A stretch of 7,678 nt of DNA from an uncultured Prevotella sp. (GCA_937906765.1 CALCUV010000294.1:1-7678); one strand, 5' to 3'; counted from the first letter of the stretch, positions 1-6,855 are shown. Notes: generated by a model not told the origin, from the letters alone. Numbers and translations: made by a program.

Positions 1-223
1 CCTTACCCGCAAAGCGGAGTACGGGAATGACAGTAACTTCTGCCTTTTTCTTCATATACTTTTCGGGGAAGCGACCATTGATAGTAACAGGCACTTCATT
101 AGATACTGCTTCGAGGGGAGAGGGTACGACTGTGAAATTATCAGCAGAGAGAGCACCCATCTTGCTACATGAAGCAAGTGAACCTGCCGCAAAGGCAAGG
201 AGAAGGAAAGATTTAATTTTCAT
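1..223 (-). CDS. N-terminus of a small lipoprotein (partial, runs off left edge)
   Basis: Reading leftward from ATG at 223-221, the frame is open for 74 codons to the window edge. It begins MKIKSFLLLAFAAGSLASC, a typical lipoprotein signal peptide: two lysines, a hydrophobic core, and a lipobox LASC with the lipidated Cys at 19. The mature part continues SKMGALSADNFTVVPSPLEAV and then a PVTINGRFPEKYMKKKAEVTV stretch with beta-strand character. This resembles, from memory, the start of a conserved Bacteroidales lipoprotein annotated with TPR or OmpA-like domains further downstream. The part that would prove it is outside the window, so the function is left open. Unlike the three rightward lipoproteins, Cys is followed by S-K-M and not by acidic residues, so a periplasm-facing location is more likely. 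It lies 88 bp downstream of the CoA-transferase gene on the same strand, with no convincing promoter or terminator between, so co-transcription is possible. Confidence 0.8.
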   Translation of the reverse strand, partial: MKIKSFLLLAFAAGSLASCSKMGALSADNFTVVPSPLEAVSNEVPVTINGRFPEKYMKKKAEVTVIPVLRFAGK

Positions 224-259
224 ATTTTGTTGAGGTTTTTAGGTTCTAAAGAGAAAATC

Positions 260-295
260 TATAGGGATTATAGGAACTATAGGGACTATAGTAAC
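260..295. repeat. 9-bp imperfect tandem repeat, four units
   Basis: Four consecutive 9-bp units start at 260, 269, 278 and 287: TATAGGGAT, TATAGGAAC, TATAGGGAC and TATAGTAAC. They sit in the 88-bp gap between the CoA-transferase stop and the lipoprotein start. The unit length is a multiple of three but the region is not coding. Copy number could vary by slippage. Confidence 0.85.
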
Positions 296-311
296 GATAA
301 GAAATCACCGA

Positions 312-1822
312 TTATTTAATATATTCGCTCCAATCCACCAAGCGCATGTCGCCCTTACGCATATAGGTGTCATGCATTGCGAAAGCGGCGGTGAGCATGT
401 GAGGCGTGTGGCCTCCCTTTTGCTGAGCAAGGCGCATATAGTCACGAAGAATGGGGCGGTAGTCAGGATGGGCGATGGCAATGAGTGCTTCTGCCTTTTC
501 CGTAGCGCATTTGTTGCGCAAATCTGCTACTCCGTATTCCGTCACAATGGCATCTACGTAGTGCTCTGTGTGGTCAATGTGTGAGCAGAAGGGAACGATG
601 CTCGAGATAGTGCCACCCTTTTGCGTGGAGGTGCAAGTAAAGGTCGAGAGCATGGAGTTACAGGTGTAGTCACAAGAACCTCCGACGCCATTCATCATTT
701 TTGTGCCACAAATCTTTGTGGAATTGACGTGACCATAAATATCTACTTCAATCGCCGTATTCAAGGCGCAGATGCCAAGTCGGGCAATAATTTCAGGGCA
801 ATTTGAAATTTCCGACGGGCGAATAATCAAGCGGTCGCGGAAATACTGGATGTTGTCGGTGAGTTCCTTCAACTTTTCAGGACTAATGGTTAAGGCGCCC
901 GTAGATGCCTCAGTGACGCGCTCCTCAAGGAGAAGGCGCATGGGTTCTTCCTGAAAGACCTCGGTGTAAATACTAAAGTTGGGCACTTCTTTACATTCGC
1001 CAAGCGCGCCTAAGACAGCGTTGGCACCCGAACCCACACCCGATTGCATAATCAACTTATCGCGGAAGATGTAACCCTTGTGCATGTTCCACACCAAGAA
1101 GTCGGCCACGTTCTTACCGATAATGTCGGTCTCAGCACTGCCGGGGAGCATCGTGCGCGACTCATCCTGCGTGTTACAACGGATAATGCCTTGATGCGTG
1201 ACTCTTCAATCTCAATATATGGCTTACCGATGCGGTCAGTAATGTTATTAATGCCCACAGTTCGGCGATTCCAGGGATCTTCTATTTCATAAATGTCGTG
1301 AAGTCCGATAAGACTTGACGAGTGCCACATGTTCCACTCAATGAATACGCCTTTCTCAGCCAAGCGACACACTGTCGGCGCAATACCTATACCTGCCGTG
1401 GGATAGATTCGGATTTTTCCGCAAATCTTCTGCACATCAATGGCCTCGATTATGCCCCACGTGATAGGTCCAGTCATGCCCTGGCGCAAGTGCGTGGCAT
1501 TGTCGGAAAGGTTTAAGTCCGTGTAGCGCACCTTACCCGCATTGAACGCACGGCGTAAGTCAGTGTTCACACTGAAAGGCATACGGCGGTCAATTGCATC
1601 GGCAAGCGTGAGCGCTCCGTCACAACTGGCACCGATTGAAGCGCCAGTGATGACGTCCACTTTGAAAGGGCGTCCCGCCTCATGCTCAACCATTGCGCGC
1701 TTGGCAATAGCTGGGGGAATCATTTTGGGAGAACCGGCAGGACCAAAACCGCCTATTCCCAAAATATCTCCATTTTGGATGTATGCAGCCGCCTCTTCGG
1801 CGGTAAGAAAGGGTAGTTGCAT
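312..1822 (-). pseudogene. succinate/acetyl-CoA:CoA transferase, full length but frameshifted
   Basis: This is a class I CoA transferase of the acetyl-CoA hydrolase/transferase family (succinate CoA-transferase, YgfH/ScpC/AarC type). It moves CoA between succinyl-CoA and acetate or propionate in the cytoplasm, a step in propionate and acetate fermentation. Two overlapping frames cover it. The first runs from ATG 1822 and has the CoA-binding loop GIGGFGPAGSPK (about residues 22-33) and TGASIGASCDGAL. The second, ending at 312, has QSGVGSGANAVLGALGE, then IYTEVFQ with the presumed catalytic Glu at about residue 288, EVDIYGHVNSTKICGTKMMNG, and SHIDHTEHYVDAIVTEYG. Adding one base between 1188 and 1187 joins them, restores IKAIIRCNTQDESRTMLPG and gives about 503 residues, the normal family length. 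As written, the first frame ends with 44 unrelated residues at 1052. No slippery heptamer is visible, so this is either a sequence error or a genuine mutation. The family call is secure; the exact acyl substrate is not. Confidence 0.93.
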
Positions 1823-1847
1823 ATATAATAAACTCGATTATCGGGCG

Positions 1848-1878
1848 CAAAAATACAACTTTTCGGCGGATTATCACA
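1848..1878 (-). promoter_or_regulatory. Bacteroidetes-type promoter of the CoA-transferase gene
   Basis: On the minus strand the -7 box TATTTTTG (1855-1848) matches TAnnTTTG exactly. The -33 box TGTG (1878-1875) matches TTTG in three of four positions. The spacer is 19 bp, within the usual 19-21 bp. Transcription would start near 1841, leaving a short A/T-rich leader of about 20 nt before ATG 1822. This supports that start codon. Confidence 0.7.
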
Positions 1879-2082
1879 CATCATTTATATATAAAGCAGA
1901 AACCGACGCCCGTTTTTATGCATTTTTAACGACAAAAACCGTAGGTCACAACCCTCCCTGAGAAGCATTGCGTAAAGAAACGCGTTATGCATCCTCTAAA
2001 AAGCGATTTTCGTACCCTCAAGGCAGTAGGAACTGCGCGCTTTAGGAGTATGGATATGCCATAAATTCAGACTCTTGAAATG

Positions 2083-2170
2083 AAGTCTCAAATTGTGCAT
2101 TTTATTTCACCAAACTGTGCGTCTTGTTTCACCAAACTATGCGCCTTATTTCGCCAAATAGTTTTTCCGA
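2083..2170. repeat. 22-bp direct repeat array, four units
   Basis: Units begin at 2083, 2105, 2127 and 2149. The middle two share TTTCACCAAAC, then TGTGCG or TATGCG, and differ at only four of 22 positions. The first unit is diverged at its left end but keeps CAAA and TGTGC in phase. The last keeps TTTCGCCAAA and then decays. A possible fifth, weaker unit follows to 2192. Because 22 is not a multiple of three, each unit reads in a different frame, which argues against coding. It lies 250-330 bp upstream of the rightward promoters. Confidence 0.85.
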
Positions 2171-2230
2171 AGTCGCTCTTTGTTTTTCATGAGTGGGGCA
2201 TTGTGGCGCCAATCTCCCAAAAATACGCGA

Positions 2231-2273
2231 TTTTGAGGCATTTTCTGCTCAAAAAGTCGCTTACGGAAGTGAC
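2231..2273. other. two adjacent stem-loops
   Basis: The first pairs TTTTGAG (2231-2237) with CTCAAAA (2248-2254) around a 10-nt loop. The second pairs GTCGCTT (2256-2262) with AAGTGAC (2267-2273) around ACGG, with one G-U pair when read as plus-strand RNA. On the minus strand the second hairpin is followed by TTTTT but has an A-C mismatch. On the plus strand it is followed by AGTTTGTT. It could be a terminator or part of an untranslated RNA; the sequence does not decide. Confidence 0.45.
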
Positions 2274-2415
2274 AGTTTGTTAACTTATACGGAGAAAAAT
2301 TGAGGTTATGTCTGCAAAACCCAGCGTTTTTGCAACAGAAATACAGTGAAAATTGACAGAAAGCAGTTTTGCTAAGTCAATTTTACAATTTTTTATCATT
2401 TTTTTAGACACGACA

Positions 2416-2446
2416 CTTGGAAGTTCAAAAAAAATATCTAATTTTG
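2416..2446 (+). promoter_or_regulatory. upstream promoter P1 of the large lipoprotein gene
   Basis: The -7 box TAATTTTG (2439-2446) matches TAnnTTTG exactly. The -33 box CTTG (2416-2419) matches TTTG in three of four positions, with a 19-bp spacer. A run of eight A residues lies inside the spacer and just upstream of the -7 box. Transcription would start near 2453, about 200 nt before the start codon. Confidence 0.6.
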
Positions 2447-2475
2447 CCGACGTTTCAAGAACGGAAATACGTTTG
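2443..2475 (+). promoter_or_regulatory. downstream promoter P2 of the large lipoprotein gene, overlapping P1
   Basis: The -33 box TTTG (2443-2446) and -7 box TACGTTTG (2468-2475) both match the Bacteroidetes consensus perfectly, with a 21-bp spacer. The -33 box is the last four bases of the P1 -7 box, so the two promoters cannot be occupied together. Transcription would start near 2482, leaving a leader of about 170 nt. Confidence 0.65.
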
Positions 2476-2654
2476 CGAAAGGTTTTATCACCTGTCTTAC
2501 AGCGTATTTTAGTTTTACGGACGTTCCTATTAAACGCAAATTAATTAAAGAGGTAAGTAAGTGCGCTTACAAAACACAACAAACTAAAAGAACCGCTCCT
2601 CCCAACTATCGTAGCACAACTTAGTGCGGGGGTGCATCAATGCTTAATCACATT

Positions 2655-5243
2655 ATGAAAAAGTTTTGGTCATTGATGGTCGTTGCGCTCGTAACTTTGG
2701 GTGCCGGCTTTACCAGCTGTAGTGATGATGATGGTCCTAAGGGTCCCTCTACAACAGTGACTACTCCTTCTCAAGAAGATGGCACAATCACTGCAACTAC
2801 AGCAACATTCACTTTCACTACAAATGGCGTTACTGAACTCGCTTATAAGGCTGTAAAGGCTGAAGAGTCAGTTCGCGCTGCCGTTGCGCCCGAAGCAGAA
2901 TTGATTTTTGCTGAAGCTGAAAAGACATTCCCCATGCAGGACGGCGAAAACAAGGTTGTTGTTGAAGGTCTTGAAGGAGAAACTGAATACGTAGTTTACT
3001 TCGCAATGAAGACTGTGGAAAACACATTCCTTCTTGAACAAAAATCAGTAACAACTGGCGGTTATGGCGATCAGATTCTCACAATGATCAGCACAACTCC
3101 CTTCTCTGTAAAGTTCCACGTAAATGTTTCCGACACAACTAACTGGATCCTCAATCTCGGTGACCGTGCAACTTACGAACAGATGAAGATGTATTTCGGT
3201 CAGAGTGATGCAGGTTTCCTTGAATCACTTGGTAACAACCACTATGTAGGTCCTCAGACTATCGAAATTAAAGATGGTGACCTTTGGTACCGTGAATATG
3301 ACATGGACTGGGCAACTGGTGAAGTGGATAGCACATCTTATTTTGACTATCCCTACACAATCAAGCCCGGTAGTGCGTTTGTAATGTTGGTATCTGCTGC
3401 TTACTACGGCGAAGTTCCCTACTCATGGCCTGTAACTTACCGTTGGATGCCCGACTACACAATGGAACACAACGACGATTTCATTGACGACGACATGGGT
3501 GTCTGGAGCAATTCACGCGCTGGCATGAACCTCGGCGAATATACTGAAGTTTGCACAGACGAAGGCGTTACCTTCAACCGCGAATACGCTAAGCAGATTT
3601 TCTGGACTAATCCCGCAGAAGTTCCTGCTGATACAGTAGAAGTAGCTATCAAGAAGTTGACAGAACGTACTGCTATCTTCGAAATGGTTCCCCCCGAAGA
3701 TTGCTTGAGCTACCATGTTCTTCCCCTTTCTGACGAAGATTACAGCATGCTTTGCGCATTCGTAGGCGAAGCTGGCATGCAGGCTTACACATTAAATAAT
3801 GGTGCGCCCATGGCAGGCGGTAGCGAATATGCAATGGAAGGTCTCACAGTAGGCGCTAACTATCACATGCTCGTAACTGGTCTCTTCGAAGAATCAGGTG
3901 CCGTTCAGAGCTTCTGCCACCTCACATTCTCACCCCAGGAATCAACTCTTCCCGCTCCTGTTCTCGAAGTAACAGCTGTAGATGAAAAGAACACTCACGA
4001 AGAAGTATTCTTCAACATCAAGTGTACTTCTCAGGATGCTGCAGGTATCAAGTTCATCGCTAACTATGTGAAGGACTGGATCCCCGAACTCAACTCTGGT
4101 TATTCTTACGAAGACATGATCGAAACTTACGGTCAGATGCTTTCAGAAGAAGAACTCAAGCAGGTAAATTCTGCTGAAGGTCTCGAAATCAGCTATCCTT
4201 CTGCTGAAGAATCAGACACTCGTTTGGCTGTTCTTGCTTATAACGATGACGAAAAGGCTTGTGAAGCAGTTTGGGCTGACTCTCGTTCACGCTCTATTCC
4301 CGCTAAGCCCAAGGTAGAATCTACTCTCTACACTGACCTTGACGGAGAATGGGTGTTGGAATACTTCGACACTAACAACTACTACGAAAAGAACACTTGG
4401 CGTAAGTTCAACTCTGTAATCACTCAGAACCCCGACTTCGCTCCTGCTTCTTACGACGCTTGGAAGGGTACAGATTCTTACAACGTAGTGCTTAACGCTC
4501 TCGGCGGTGACGAAGCTCAGGTTGAGGCTCTCTATGAAGATTACAAGGAAACTGCTGCTCATTACGCTAGCAAGTATGAAGGTCAGAACCAGATGGTAGG
4601 TATTAACTTCCCCTGCGGTAACTATGTTTACGCTGCTAATCAGTATGTTTACACTCCCTGGGATCTCTTCACTTCTGAATATTACTCAGCTTACGATTGC
4701 GCTCAGTTGTTCTACGACTTCGGTCCTAAGGTAATGTTTGAAGTAGTTGGTGCTAACGAAATGGTAATGAAGTCAGACATCAACGCTCTCGCTCCCTTGG
4801 CTAACTATGATGGTGCTTACTACATGGTAGGTATTTCTGACGAAGGTTATTTGCCCGAATGCGAATTCCCCGTTACTATCTCTGAAGACAAGCAGACACT
4901 TACTGTTCACCCTGCAGAAGTTGACGGTGTGAAGTACTATCCTGGTGTAATCCGTTACTACAGCGCTGCTTACGCAGCTACTCAGAACCGCACGAATGAT
5001 GTATTGAAATATACTCGTGGTTCTGAAGAAGAAGGTTGGAAGCCTGCAGCAACTAAGCCTTTCTCTATCGACGATGTAATTAAGTCAAGCAAGGCTGTTT
5101 ACTCTAACAACAACCTCCTCCCCGTTAAGAACCTCTCTGTAGCAGGTAAGCGCGCTTCTAAGGTTAAGAACGCTCCCAAGCTCAATCGTGTTGAAGGTAA
5201 GTTGTTCGACTTGAAGGCTAATTTCGAAAAGACTCAGAAGTAA
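2655..5243 (+). CDS. large multi-module surface lipoprotein, function unknown
   Basis: The 862-residue product is not one I can name. It opens MKKFWSLMVV with a hydrophobic core to a lipobox TSC (Cys 22), followed by SDDDG, the acidic signal used for lipoprotein surface export in Bacteroidetes. I chose ATG 2655 over the in-frame ATG 2640 because it starts directly with the MKK signal peptide. Fibronectin-III or Ig-like beta modules are suggested at about 41-136, 137-270, 327-428 and 432-548. Each ends in a phrase such as LEGETEYVVYFA or LTVGANYHMLVTG. A longer aromatic-rich region follows from LDGEWVLEY (562-570) to about 790. The last 38 residues are strongly basic (11 Lys/Arg, 3 acidic), unlike the acidic body. 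Codon use is very restricted: Lys is nearly all AAG, Glu nearly all GAA, and Ala mostly GCT in the 3' half, which suggests high expression. Adhesion or glycan/protein binding is a guess. It has its own promoters and terminator, so it is probably monocistronic. Confidence 0.93.
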   Translation: MKKFWSLMVVALVTLGAGFTSCSDDDGPKGPSTTVTTPSQEDGTITATTATFTFTTNGVTELAYKAVKAEESVRAAVAPEAELIFAEAEKTFPMQDGENKVVVEGLEGETEYVVYFAMKTVENTFLLEQKSVTTGGYGDQILTMISTTPFSVKFHVNVSDTTNWILNLGDRATYEQMKMYFGQSDAGFLESLGNNHYVGPQTIEIKDGDLWYREYDMDWATGEVDSTSYFDYPYTIKPGSAFVMLVSAAYYGEVPYSWPVTYRWMPDYTMEHNDDFIDDDMGVWSNSRAGMNLGEYTEVCTDEGVTFNREYAKQIFWTNPAEVPADTVEVAIKKLTERTAIFEMVPPEDCLSYHVLPLSDEDYSMLCAFVGEAGMQAYTLNNGAPMAGGSEYAMEGLTVGANYHMLVTGLFEESGAVQSFCHLTFSPQESTLPAPVLEVTAVDEKNTHEEVFFNIKCTSQDAAGIKFIANYVKDWIPELNSGYSYEDMIETYGQMLSEEELKQVNSAEGLEISYPSAEESDTRLAVLAYNDDEKACEAVWADSRSRSIPAKPKVESTLYTDLDGEWVLEYFDTNNYYEKNTWRKFNSVITQNPDFAPASYDAWKGTDSYNVVLNALGGDEAQVEALYEDYKETAAHYASKYEGQNQMVGINFPCGNYVYAANQYVYTPWDLFTSEYYSAYDCAQLFYDFGPKVMFEVVGANEMVMKSDINALAPLANYDGAYYMVGISDEGYLPECEFPVTISEDKQTLTVHPAEVDGVKYYPGVIRYYSAAYAATQNRTNDVLKYTRGSEEEGWKPAATKPFSIDDVIKSSKAVYSNNNLLPVKNLSVAGKRASKVKNAPKLNRVEGKLFDLKANFEKTQK

Positions 5244-5261
5244 TTCTTAAATATATGTAAT

Positions 5262-5309
5262 CCAATAGGTTAATGATGCGCTTGTATCGTTAGCCTATTG
5301 GTTTGTTTT
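5262..5309 (+). terminator. strong Rho-independent terminator after the large lipoprotein gene
   Basis: CCAATAGG (5262-5269) pairs perfectly with CCTATTGG (5294-5301). The stem extends inward, TTAATGAT with ATCGTTAG, through two G-U pairs, making 16 bp around the 8-nt loop GCGCTTGT. It is followed at once by TTTGTTTT. It begins 18 bp after the stop codon and separates the large lipoprotein gene from the downstream pair. Confidence 0.92.
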
Positions 5310-5370
5310 GCACTCTGAATGGTTTCCCCGGGATTCTGGGACGAACGAAATAAAGGGAGGGGAAATTAAG

Positions 5371-5559
5371 TTTCACTGAATTCAAACTTACTCTCACTGA
5401 GTTAAAACTTACTCTCACTGAGTTAAAACTTACTCTCACTGAATTCAAATTAAGTCTCTTTTAATTCAAATTAGGTCTCAAAGAATTTCAACAAAGTCAC
5501 TTATAGTTTTTCCTAATTGAGGTACAGTTTCCAATCATTCAGGGATAGTTTTGCTTAAG
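5371..5559. repeat. 21-bp tandem repeat array, nine units
   Basis: Units start every 21 bp from 5371 to 5539. Units 2 and 3 (5392 and 5413) are identical. Units 1 and 4 differ from them at only a few positions; the core is TCTCACTGARTTMAAACTT. Units 5-9 diverge progressively but all nine keep A-R-T-T at unit positions 9-12. A half unit at 5363-5370 (AAATTAAG) is in phase too and equals the end of unit 4. The period equals two B-DNA helical turns. The array fills the gap up to the start of the downstream operon. Confidence 0.9.
5546..5553 (+). promoter_or_regulatory. -7 promoter box for the Omp28-like/protease operon
   Basis: TAGTTTTG matches TAnnTTTG exactly and lies inside the ninth 21-bp repeat unit. 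No good TTTG is found 19-21 bp upstream; ATTG at 5516-5519 would give a 26-bp spacer. Transcription would begin near 5560, giving a leader of about 33 nt to ATG 5593. This also argues against an upstream TTG start at 5551, which would fall inside the box. Confidence 0.55.
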
Positions 5560-5592
5560 AGCACATTGCATTTATCAAATACAATTATAATT

Positions 5593-6831
5593 ATGAAAAA
5601 GTTTTTCTCATGGGCAACAATGTTTGCTCTCGTAGTAGGTTTCTCTGCCTGCGGTGGTGGAGATGACGAAACAACTCCTCCCGGAAGTGGTGACGGCGGC
5701 CAAGGTTCTAACCCTACGCCCGATGTTCCTGTTAAGACCGAATTTGTAAACCGCGCAACTTCAAAGAATGGTTTGACGATTGCGGCAACAGCTCACTTTG
5801 TAGAAGTTTCTAAAGAGAATCCTCTTGCACGTATTGGTTTAGCTGTATATGATAAGCAAGGACGCAACGTTACAACAGATGCCTCTGTTTATGTTATAGA
5901 AGGCAGTTCAAGCACAAAGGTAGGTGGTGGCGAGTTTGAGATTGAAGAAACTGGCACTTACCAATTTTGGGCGTCTTATGGCACAGAAAATACAAAGGCA
6001 GACGCACTTCTTAGTGTCGTAGCGGTAAGCGATATGCCCGCTGTGCCTGCTGATGAAGCTCCTGCTTCTAAGGACTTTAAGCGTCGCGCACTTATCATTC
6101 AGGCTACGGGTACTGACTGTATGTATTGCCCTAATGCGATTAGCGCACTCAAGAAGTTCTTTGCGATTTCGGGTAATGAAGACAAGGCTGTCTTAATGGC
6201 GCTTCACACTTACAACACTGGCGACCCCCTTTATAGCAAAGCCGCAGACAAACTTACCAGTCAGGCAGGTTTAGGTGCAAGCTATCCCGCTATGAAGATT
6301 AACTTTGACAGCAATATGTTGGCAGCTGGTTTCAGTTCTGACGCTTTCTTTACATTCTTGACAAATAACATTTCTGAGGTTTGCTCAAAACAGGCGGAAT
6401 CAGCTATTGCTGTTGCCACTTCTTACGATGAAGCGACTGGCGTTATCAGTGTTGCGTCAAAGATTAAGTGTGACAACCCCGGTTCTTACAAGGTTACCGT
6501 TGCGCTTGTTCAAGACAATGTCTTCTTCCGCCAACAGGGTACTAGCGATGTGAATTATTGGGTTCACGAAGCAGGTGTGAAGGACGTGGCTCCCTCAACT
6601 GGTGCAGGTTTTGCGCTTAACAATGGCGAAACTACAGAAGTTGGCGAGGTTTATGACTTCTGCTGTGAATTCAATAAGAGCGCTCTTTATGCAAAGGGCA
6701 CAGGCGACTATGCGCTTGACGTACTCCGCGACGCTCGTGTGATTGTTTACGTTCAGGCGAATGGTAAGATTGCTGACAATGTCGTAAGCTGTGGTTTGAA
6801 TGAGAAGGTTGGTTTCTCTTACAACGACTAA
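5593..6831 (+). CDS. Omp28-like surface lipoprotein with thioredoxin-type CxxC
   Basis: The 412-residue product starts MKKFFSWATMFALVVGFSAC, a lipoprotein signal peptide with lipid-bearing Cys 20. A linker GGGDDETTPPGSGDGG follows, typical of surface-exposed lipoproteins. ATG 5593 is preferred to the in-frame TTG at 5551, which would put 14 unlikely residues before the signal and overlap the promoter. Residues about 48-145 look like an Ig-like beta domain ending in TYQFWASYG. Residues about 164-265 form a thioredoxin-like domain: RRALIIQATGTDCMYCPNA with the CMYC pair at 176/179, and ASYPAMKIN with a likely cis-proline at 232. The C-terminal half (about 268-412) has VTVALVQDNVFFRQQG and NYWVHEAGVKD, resembling the Porphyromonas gingivalis Omp28 family. 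That family is known as outer-membrane or adhesin-like protein; redox activity is inferred from CxxC only. It is first in a probable operon with the protease 24 nt downstream. Confidence 0.9.
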   Translation: MKKFFSWATMFALVVGFSACGGGDDETTPPGSGDGGQGSNPTPDVPVKTEFVNRATSKNGLTIAATAHFVEVSKENPLARIGLAVYDKQGRNVTTDASVYVIEGSSSTKVGGGEFEIEETGTYQFWASYGTENTKADALLSVVAVSDMPAVPADEAPASKDFKRRALIIQATGTDCMYCPNAISALKKFFAISGNEDKAVLMALHTYNTGDPLYSKAADKLTSQAGLGASYPAMKINFDSNMLAAGFSSDAFFTFLTNNISEVCSKQAESAIAVATSYDEATGVISVASKIKCDNPGSYKVTVALVQDNVFFRQQGTSDVNYWVHEAGVKDVAPSTGAGFALNNGETTEVGEVYDFCCEFNKSALYAKGTGDYALDVLRDARVIVYVQANGKIADNVVSCGLNEKVGFSYND

Positions 6832-6855
6832 TCACGACCCTCTTTCCTCTTGAAT

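Larger units (their letters stand above)
1823..2654. other. divergent intergenic region (832 bp)
   Basis: No credible gene lies between the CoA-transferase start and the large lipoprotein start. Its content, left to right: the leftward promoter (1848-1878); a stretch at about 1960-2060 with a small hairpin, GCAGT/ACTGC around loop AGGA (2023-2036); a 22-bp repeat array (2083-2170); two adjacent stem-loops (2231-2273); a 7-bp inverted repeat, TGCAAAA/TTTTGCA at 2313-2334 with an 8-nt loop; two overlapping rightward promoters (2416-2475); and a leader of about 170-200 nt. I recognise no tRNA, rRNA or known riboswitch here. Confidence 0.8.
5310..5592. other. regulatory intergenic region before the Omp28-like gene
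   Basis: This stretch follows the terminator. The first 60 bp contain CCCCGGG and a purine-rich run (AAAGGGAGGGGAAA, 5352-5365) with no recognised function. The rest is the 21-bp array and the -7 box. No gene is supported here. Confidence 0.7.

Noticed and set aside
27..233. 68-residue plus-strand reading frame at the left edge
   Set aside because: The minus strand of the same stretch encodes a clear lipoprotein signal peptide.
1180..1200. Programmed -1 ribosomal frameshift in the CoA transferase
   Set aside because: No slippery heptamer or strong downstream structure is apparent at the junction, and this enzyme family is not known to use recoding.
1542..1961. 139-residue plus-strand reading frame
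   Set aside because: It is antisense to the CoA-transferase start and crosses that gene's promoter. Its residue content is typical of a reverse-strand shadow.
2080..2283. 67-residue plus-strand reading frame in the divergent intergenic region
   Set aside because: Its first part is the 22-bp array read through three frames in turn (SPNCA, FTKLCA, FRQIV). The rest runs through the two stem-loops. There is no promoter at a sensible distance and no domain.
2353..2544. 63-residue plus-strand reading frame beginning with TTG
   Set aside because: It runs across both predicted promoters of the large lipoprotein gene and has no recognisable protein features.
5371..5559. CRISPR array
   Set aside because: Units are directly tandem with no unique spacers, and the repeats decay gradually. 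No cas genes are nearby.
5371..5559. Coding heptapeptide repeat (21 bp is a multiple of three)
   Set aside because: No open frame with a start codon spans the array, and the promoter and true start lie at its right end.
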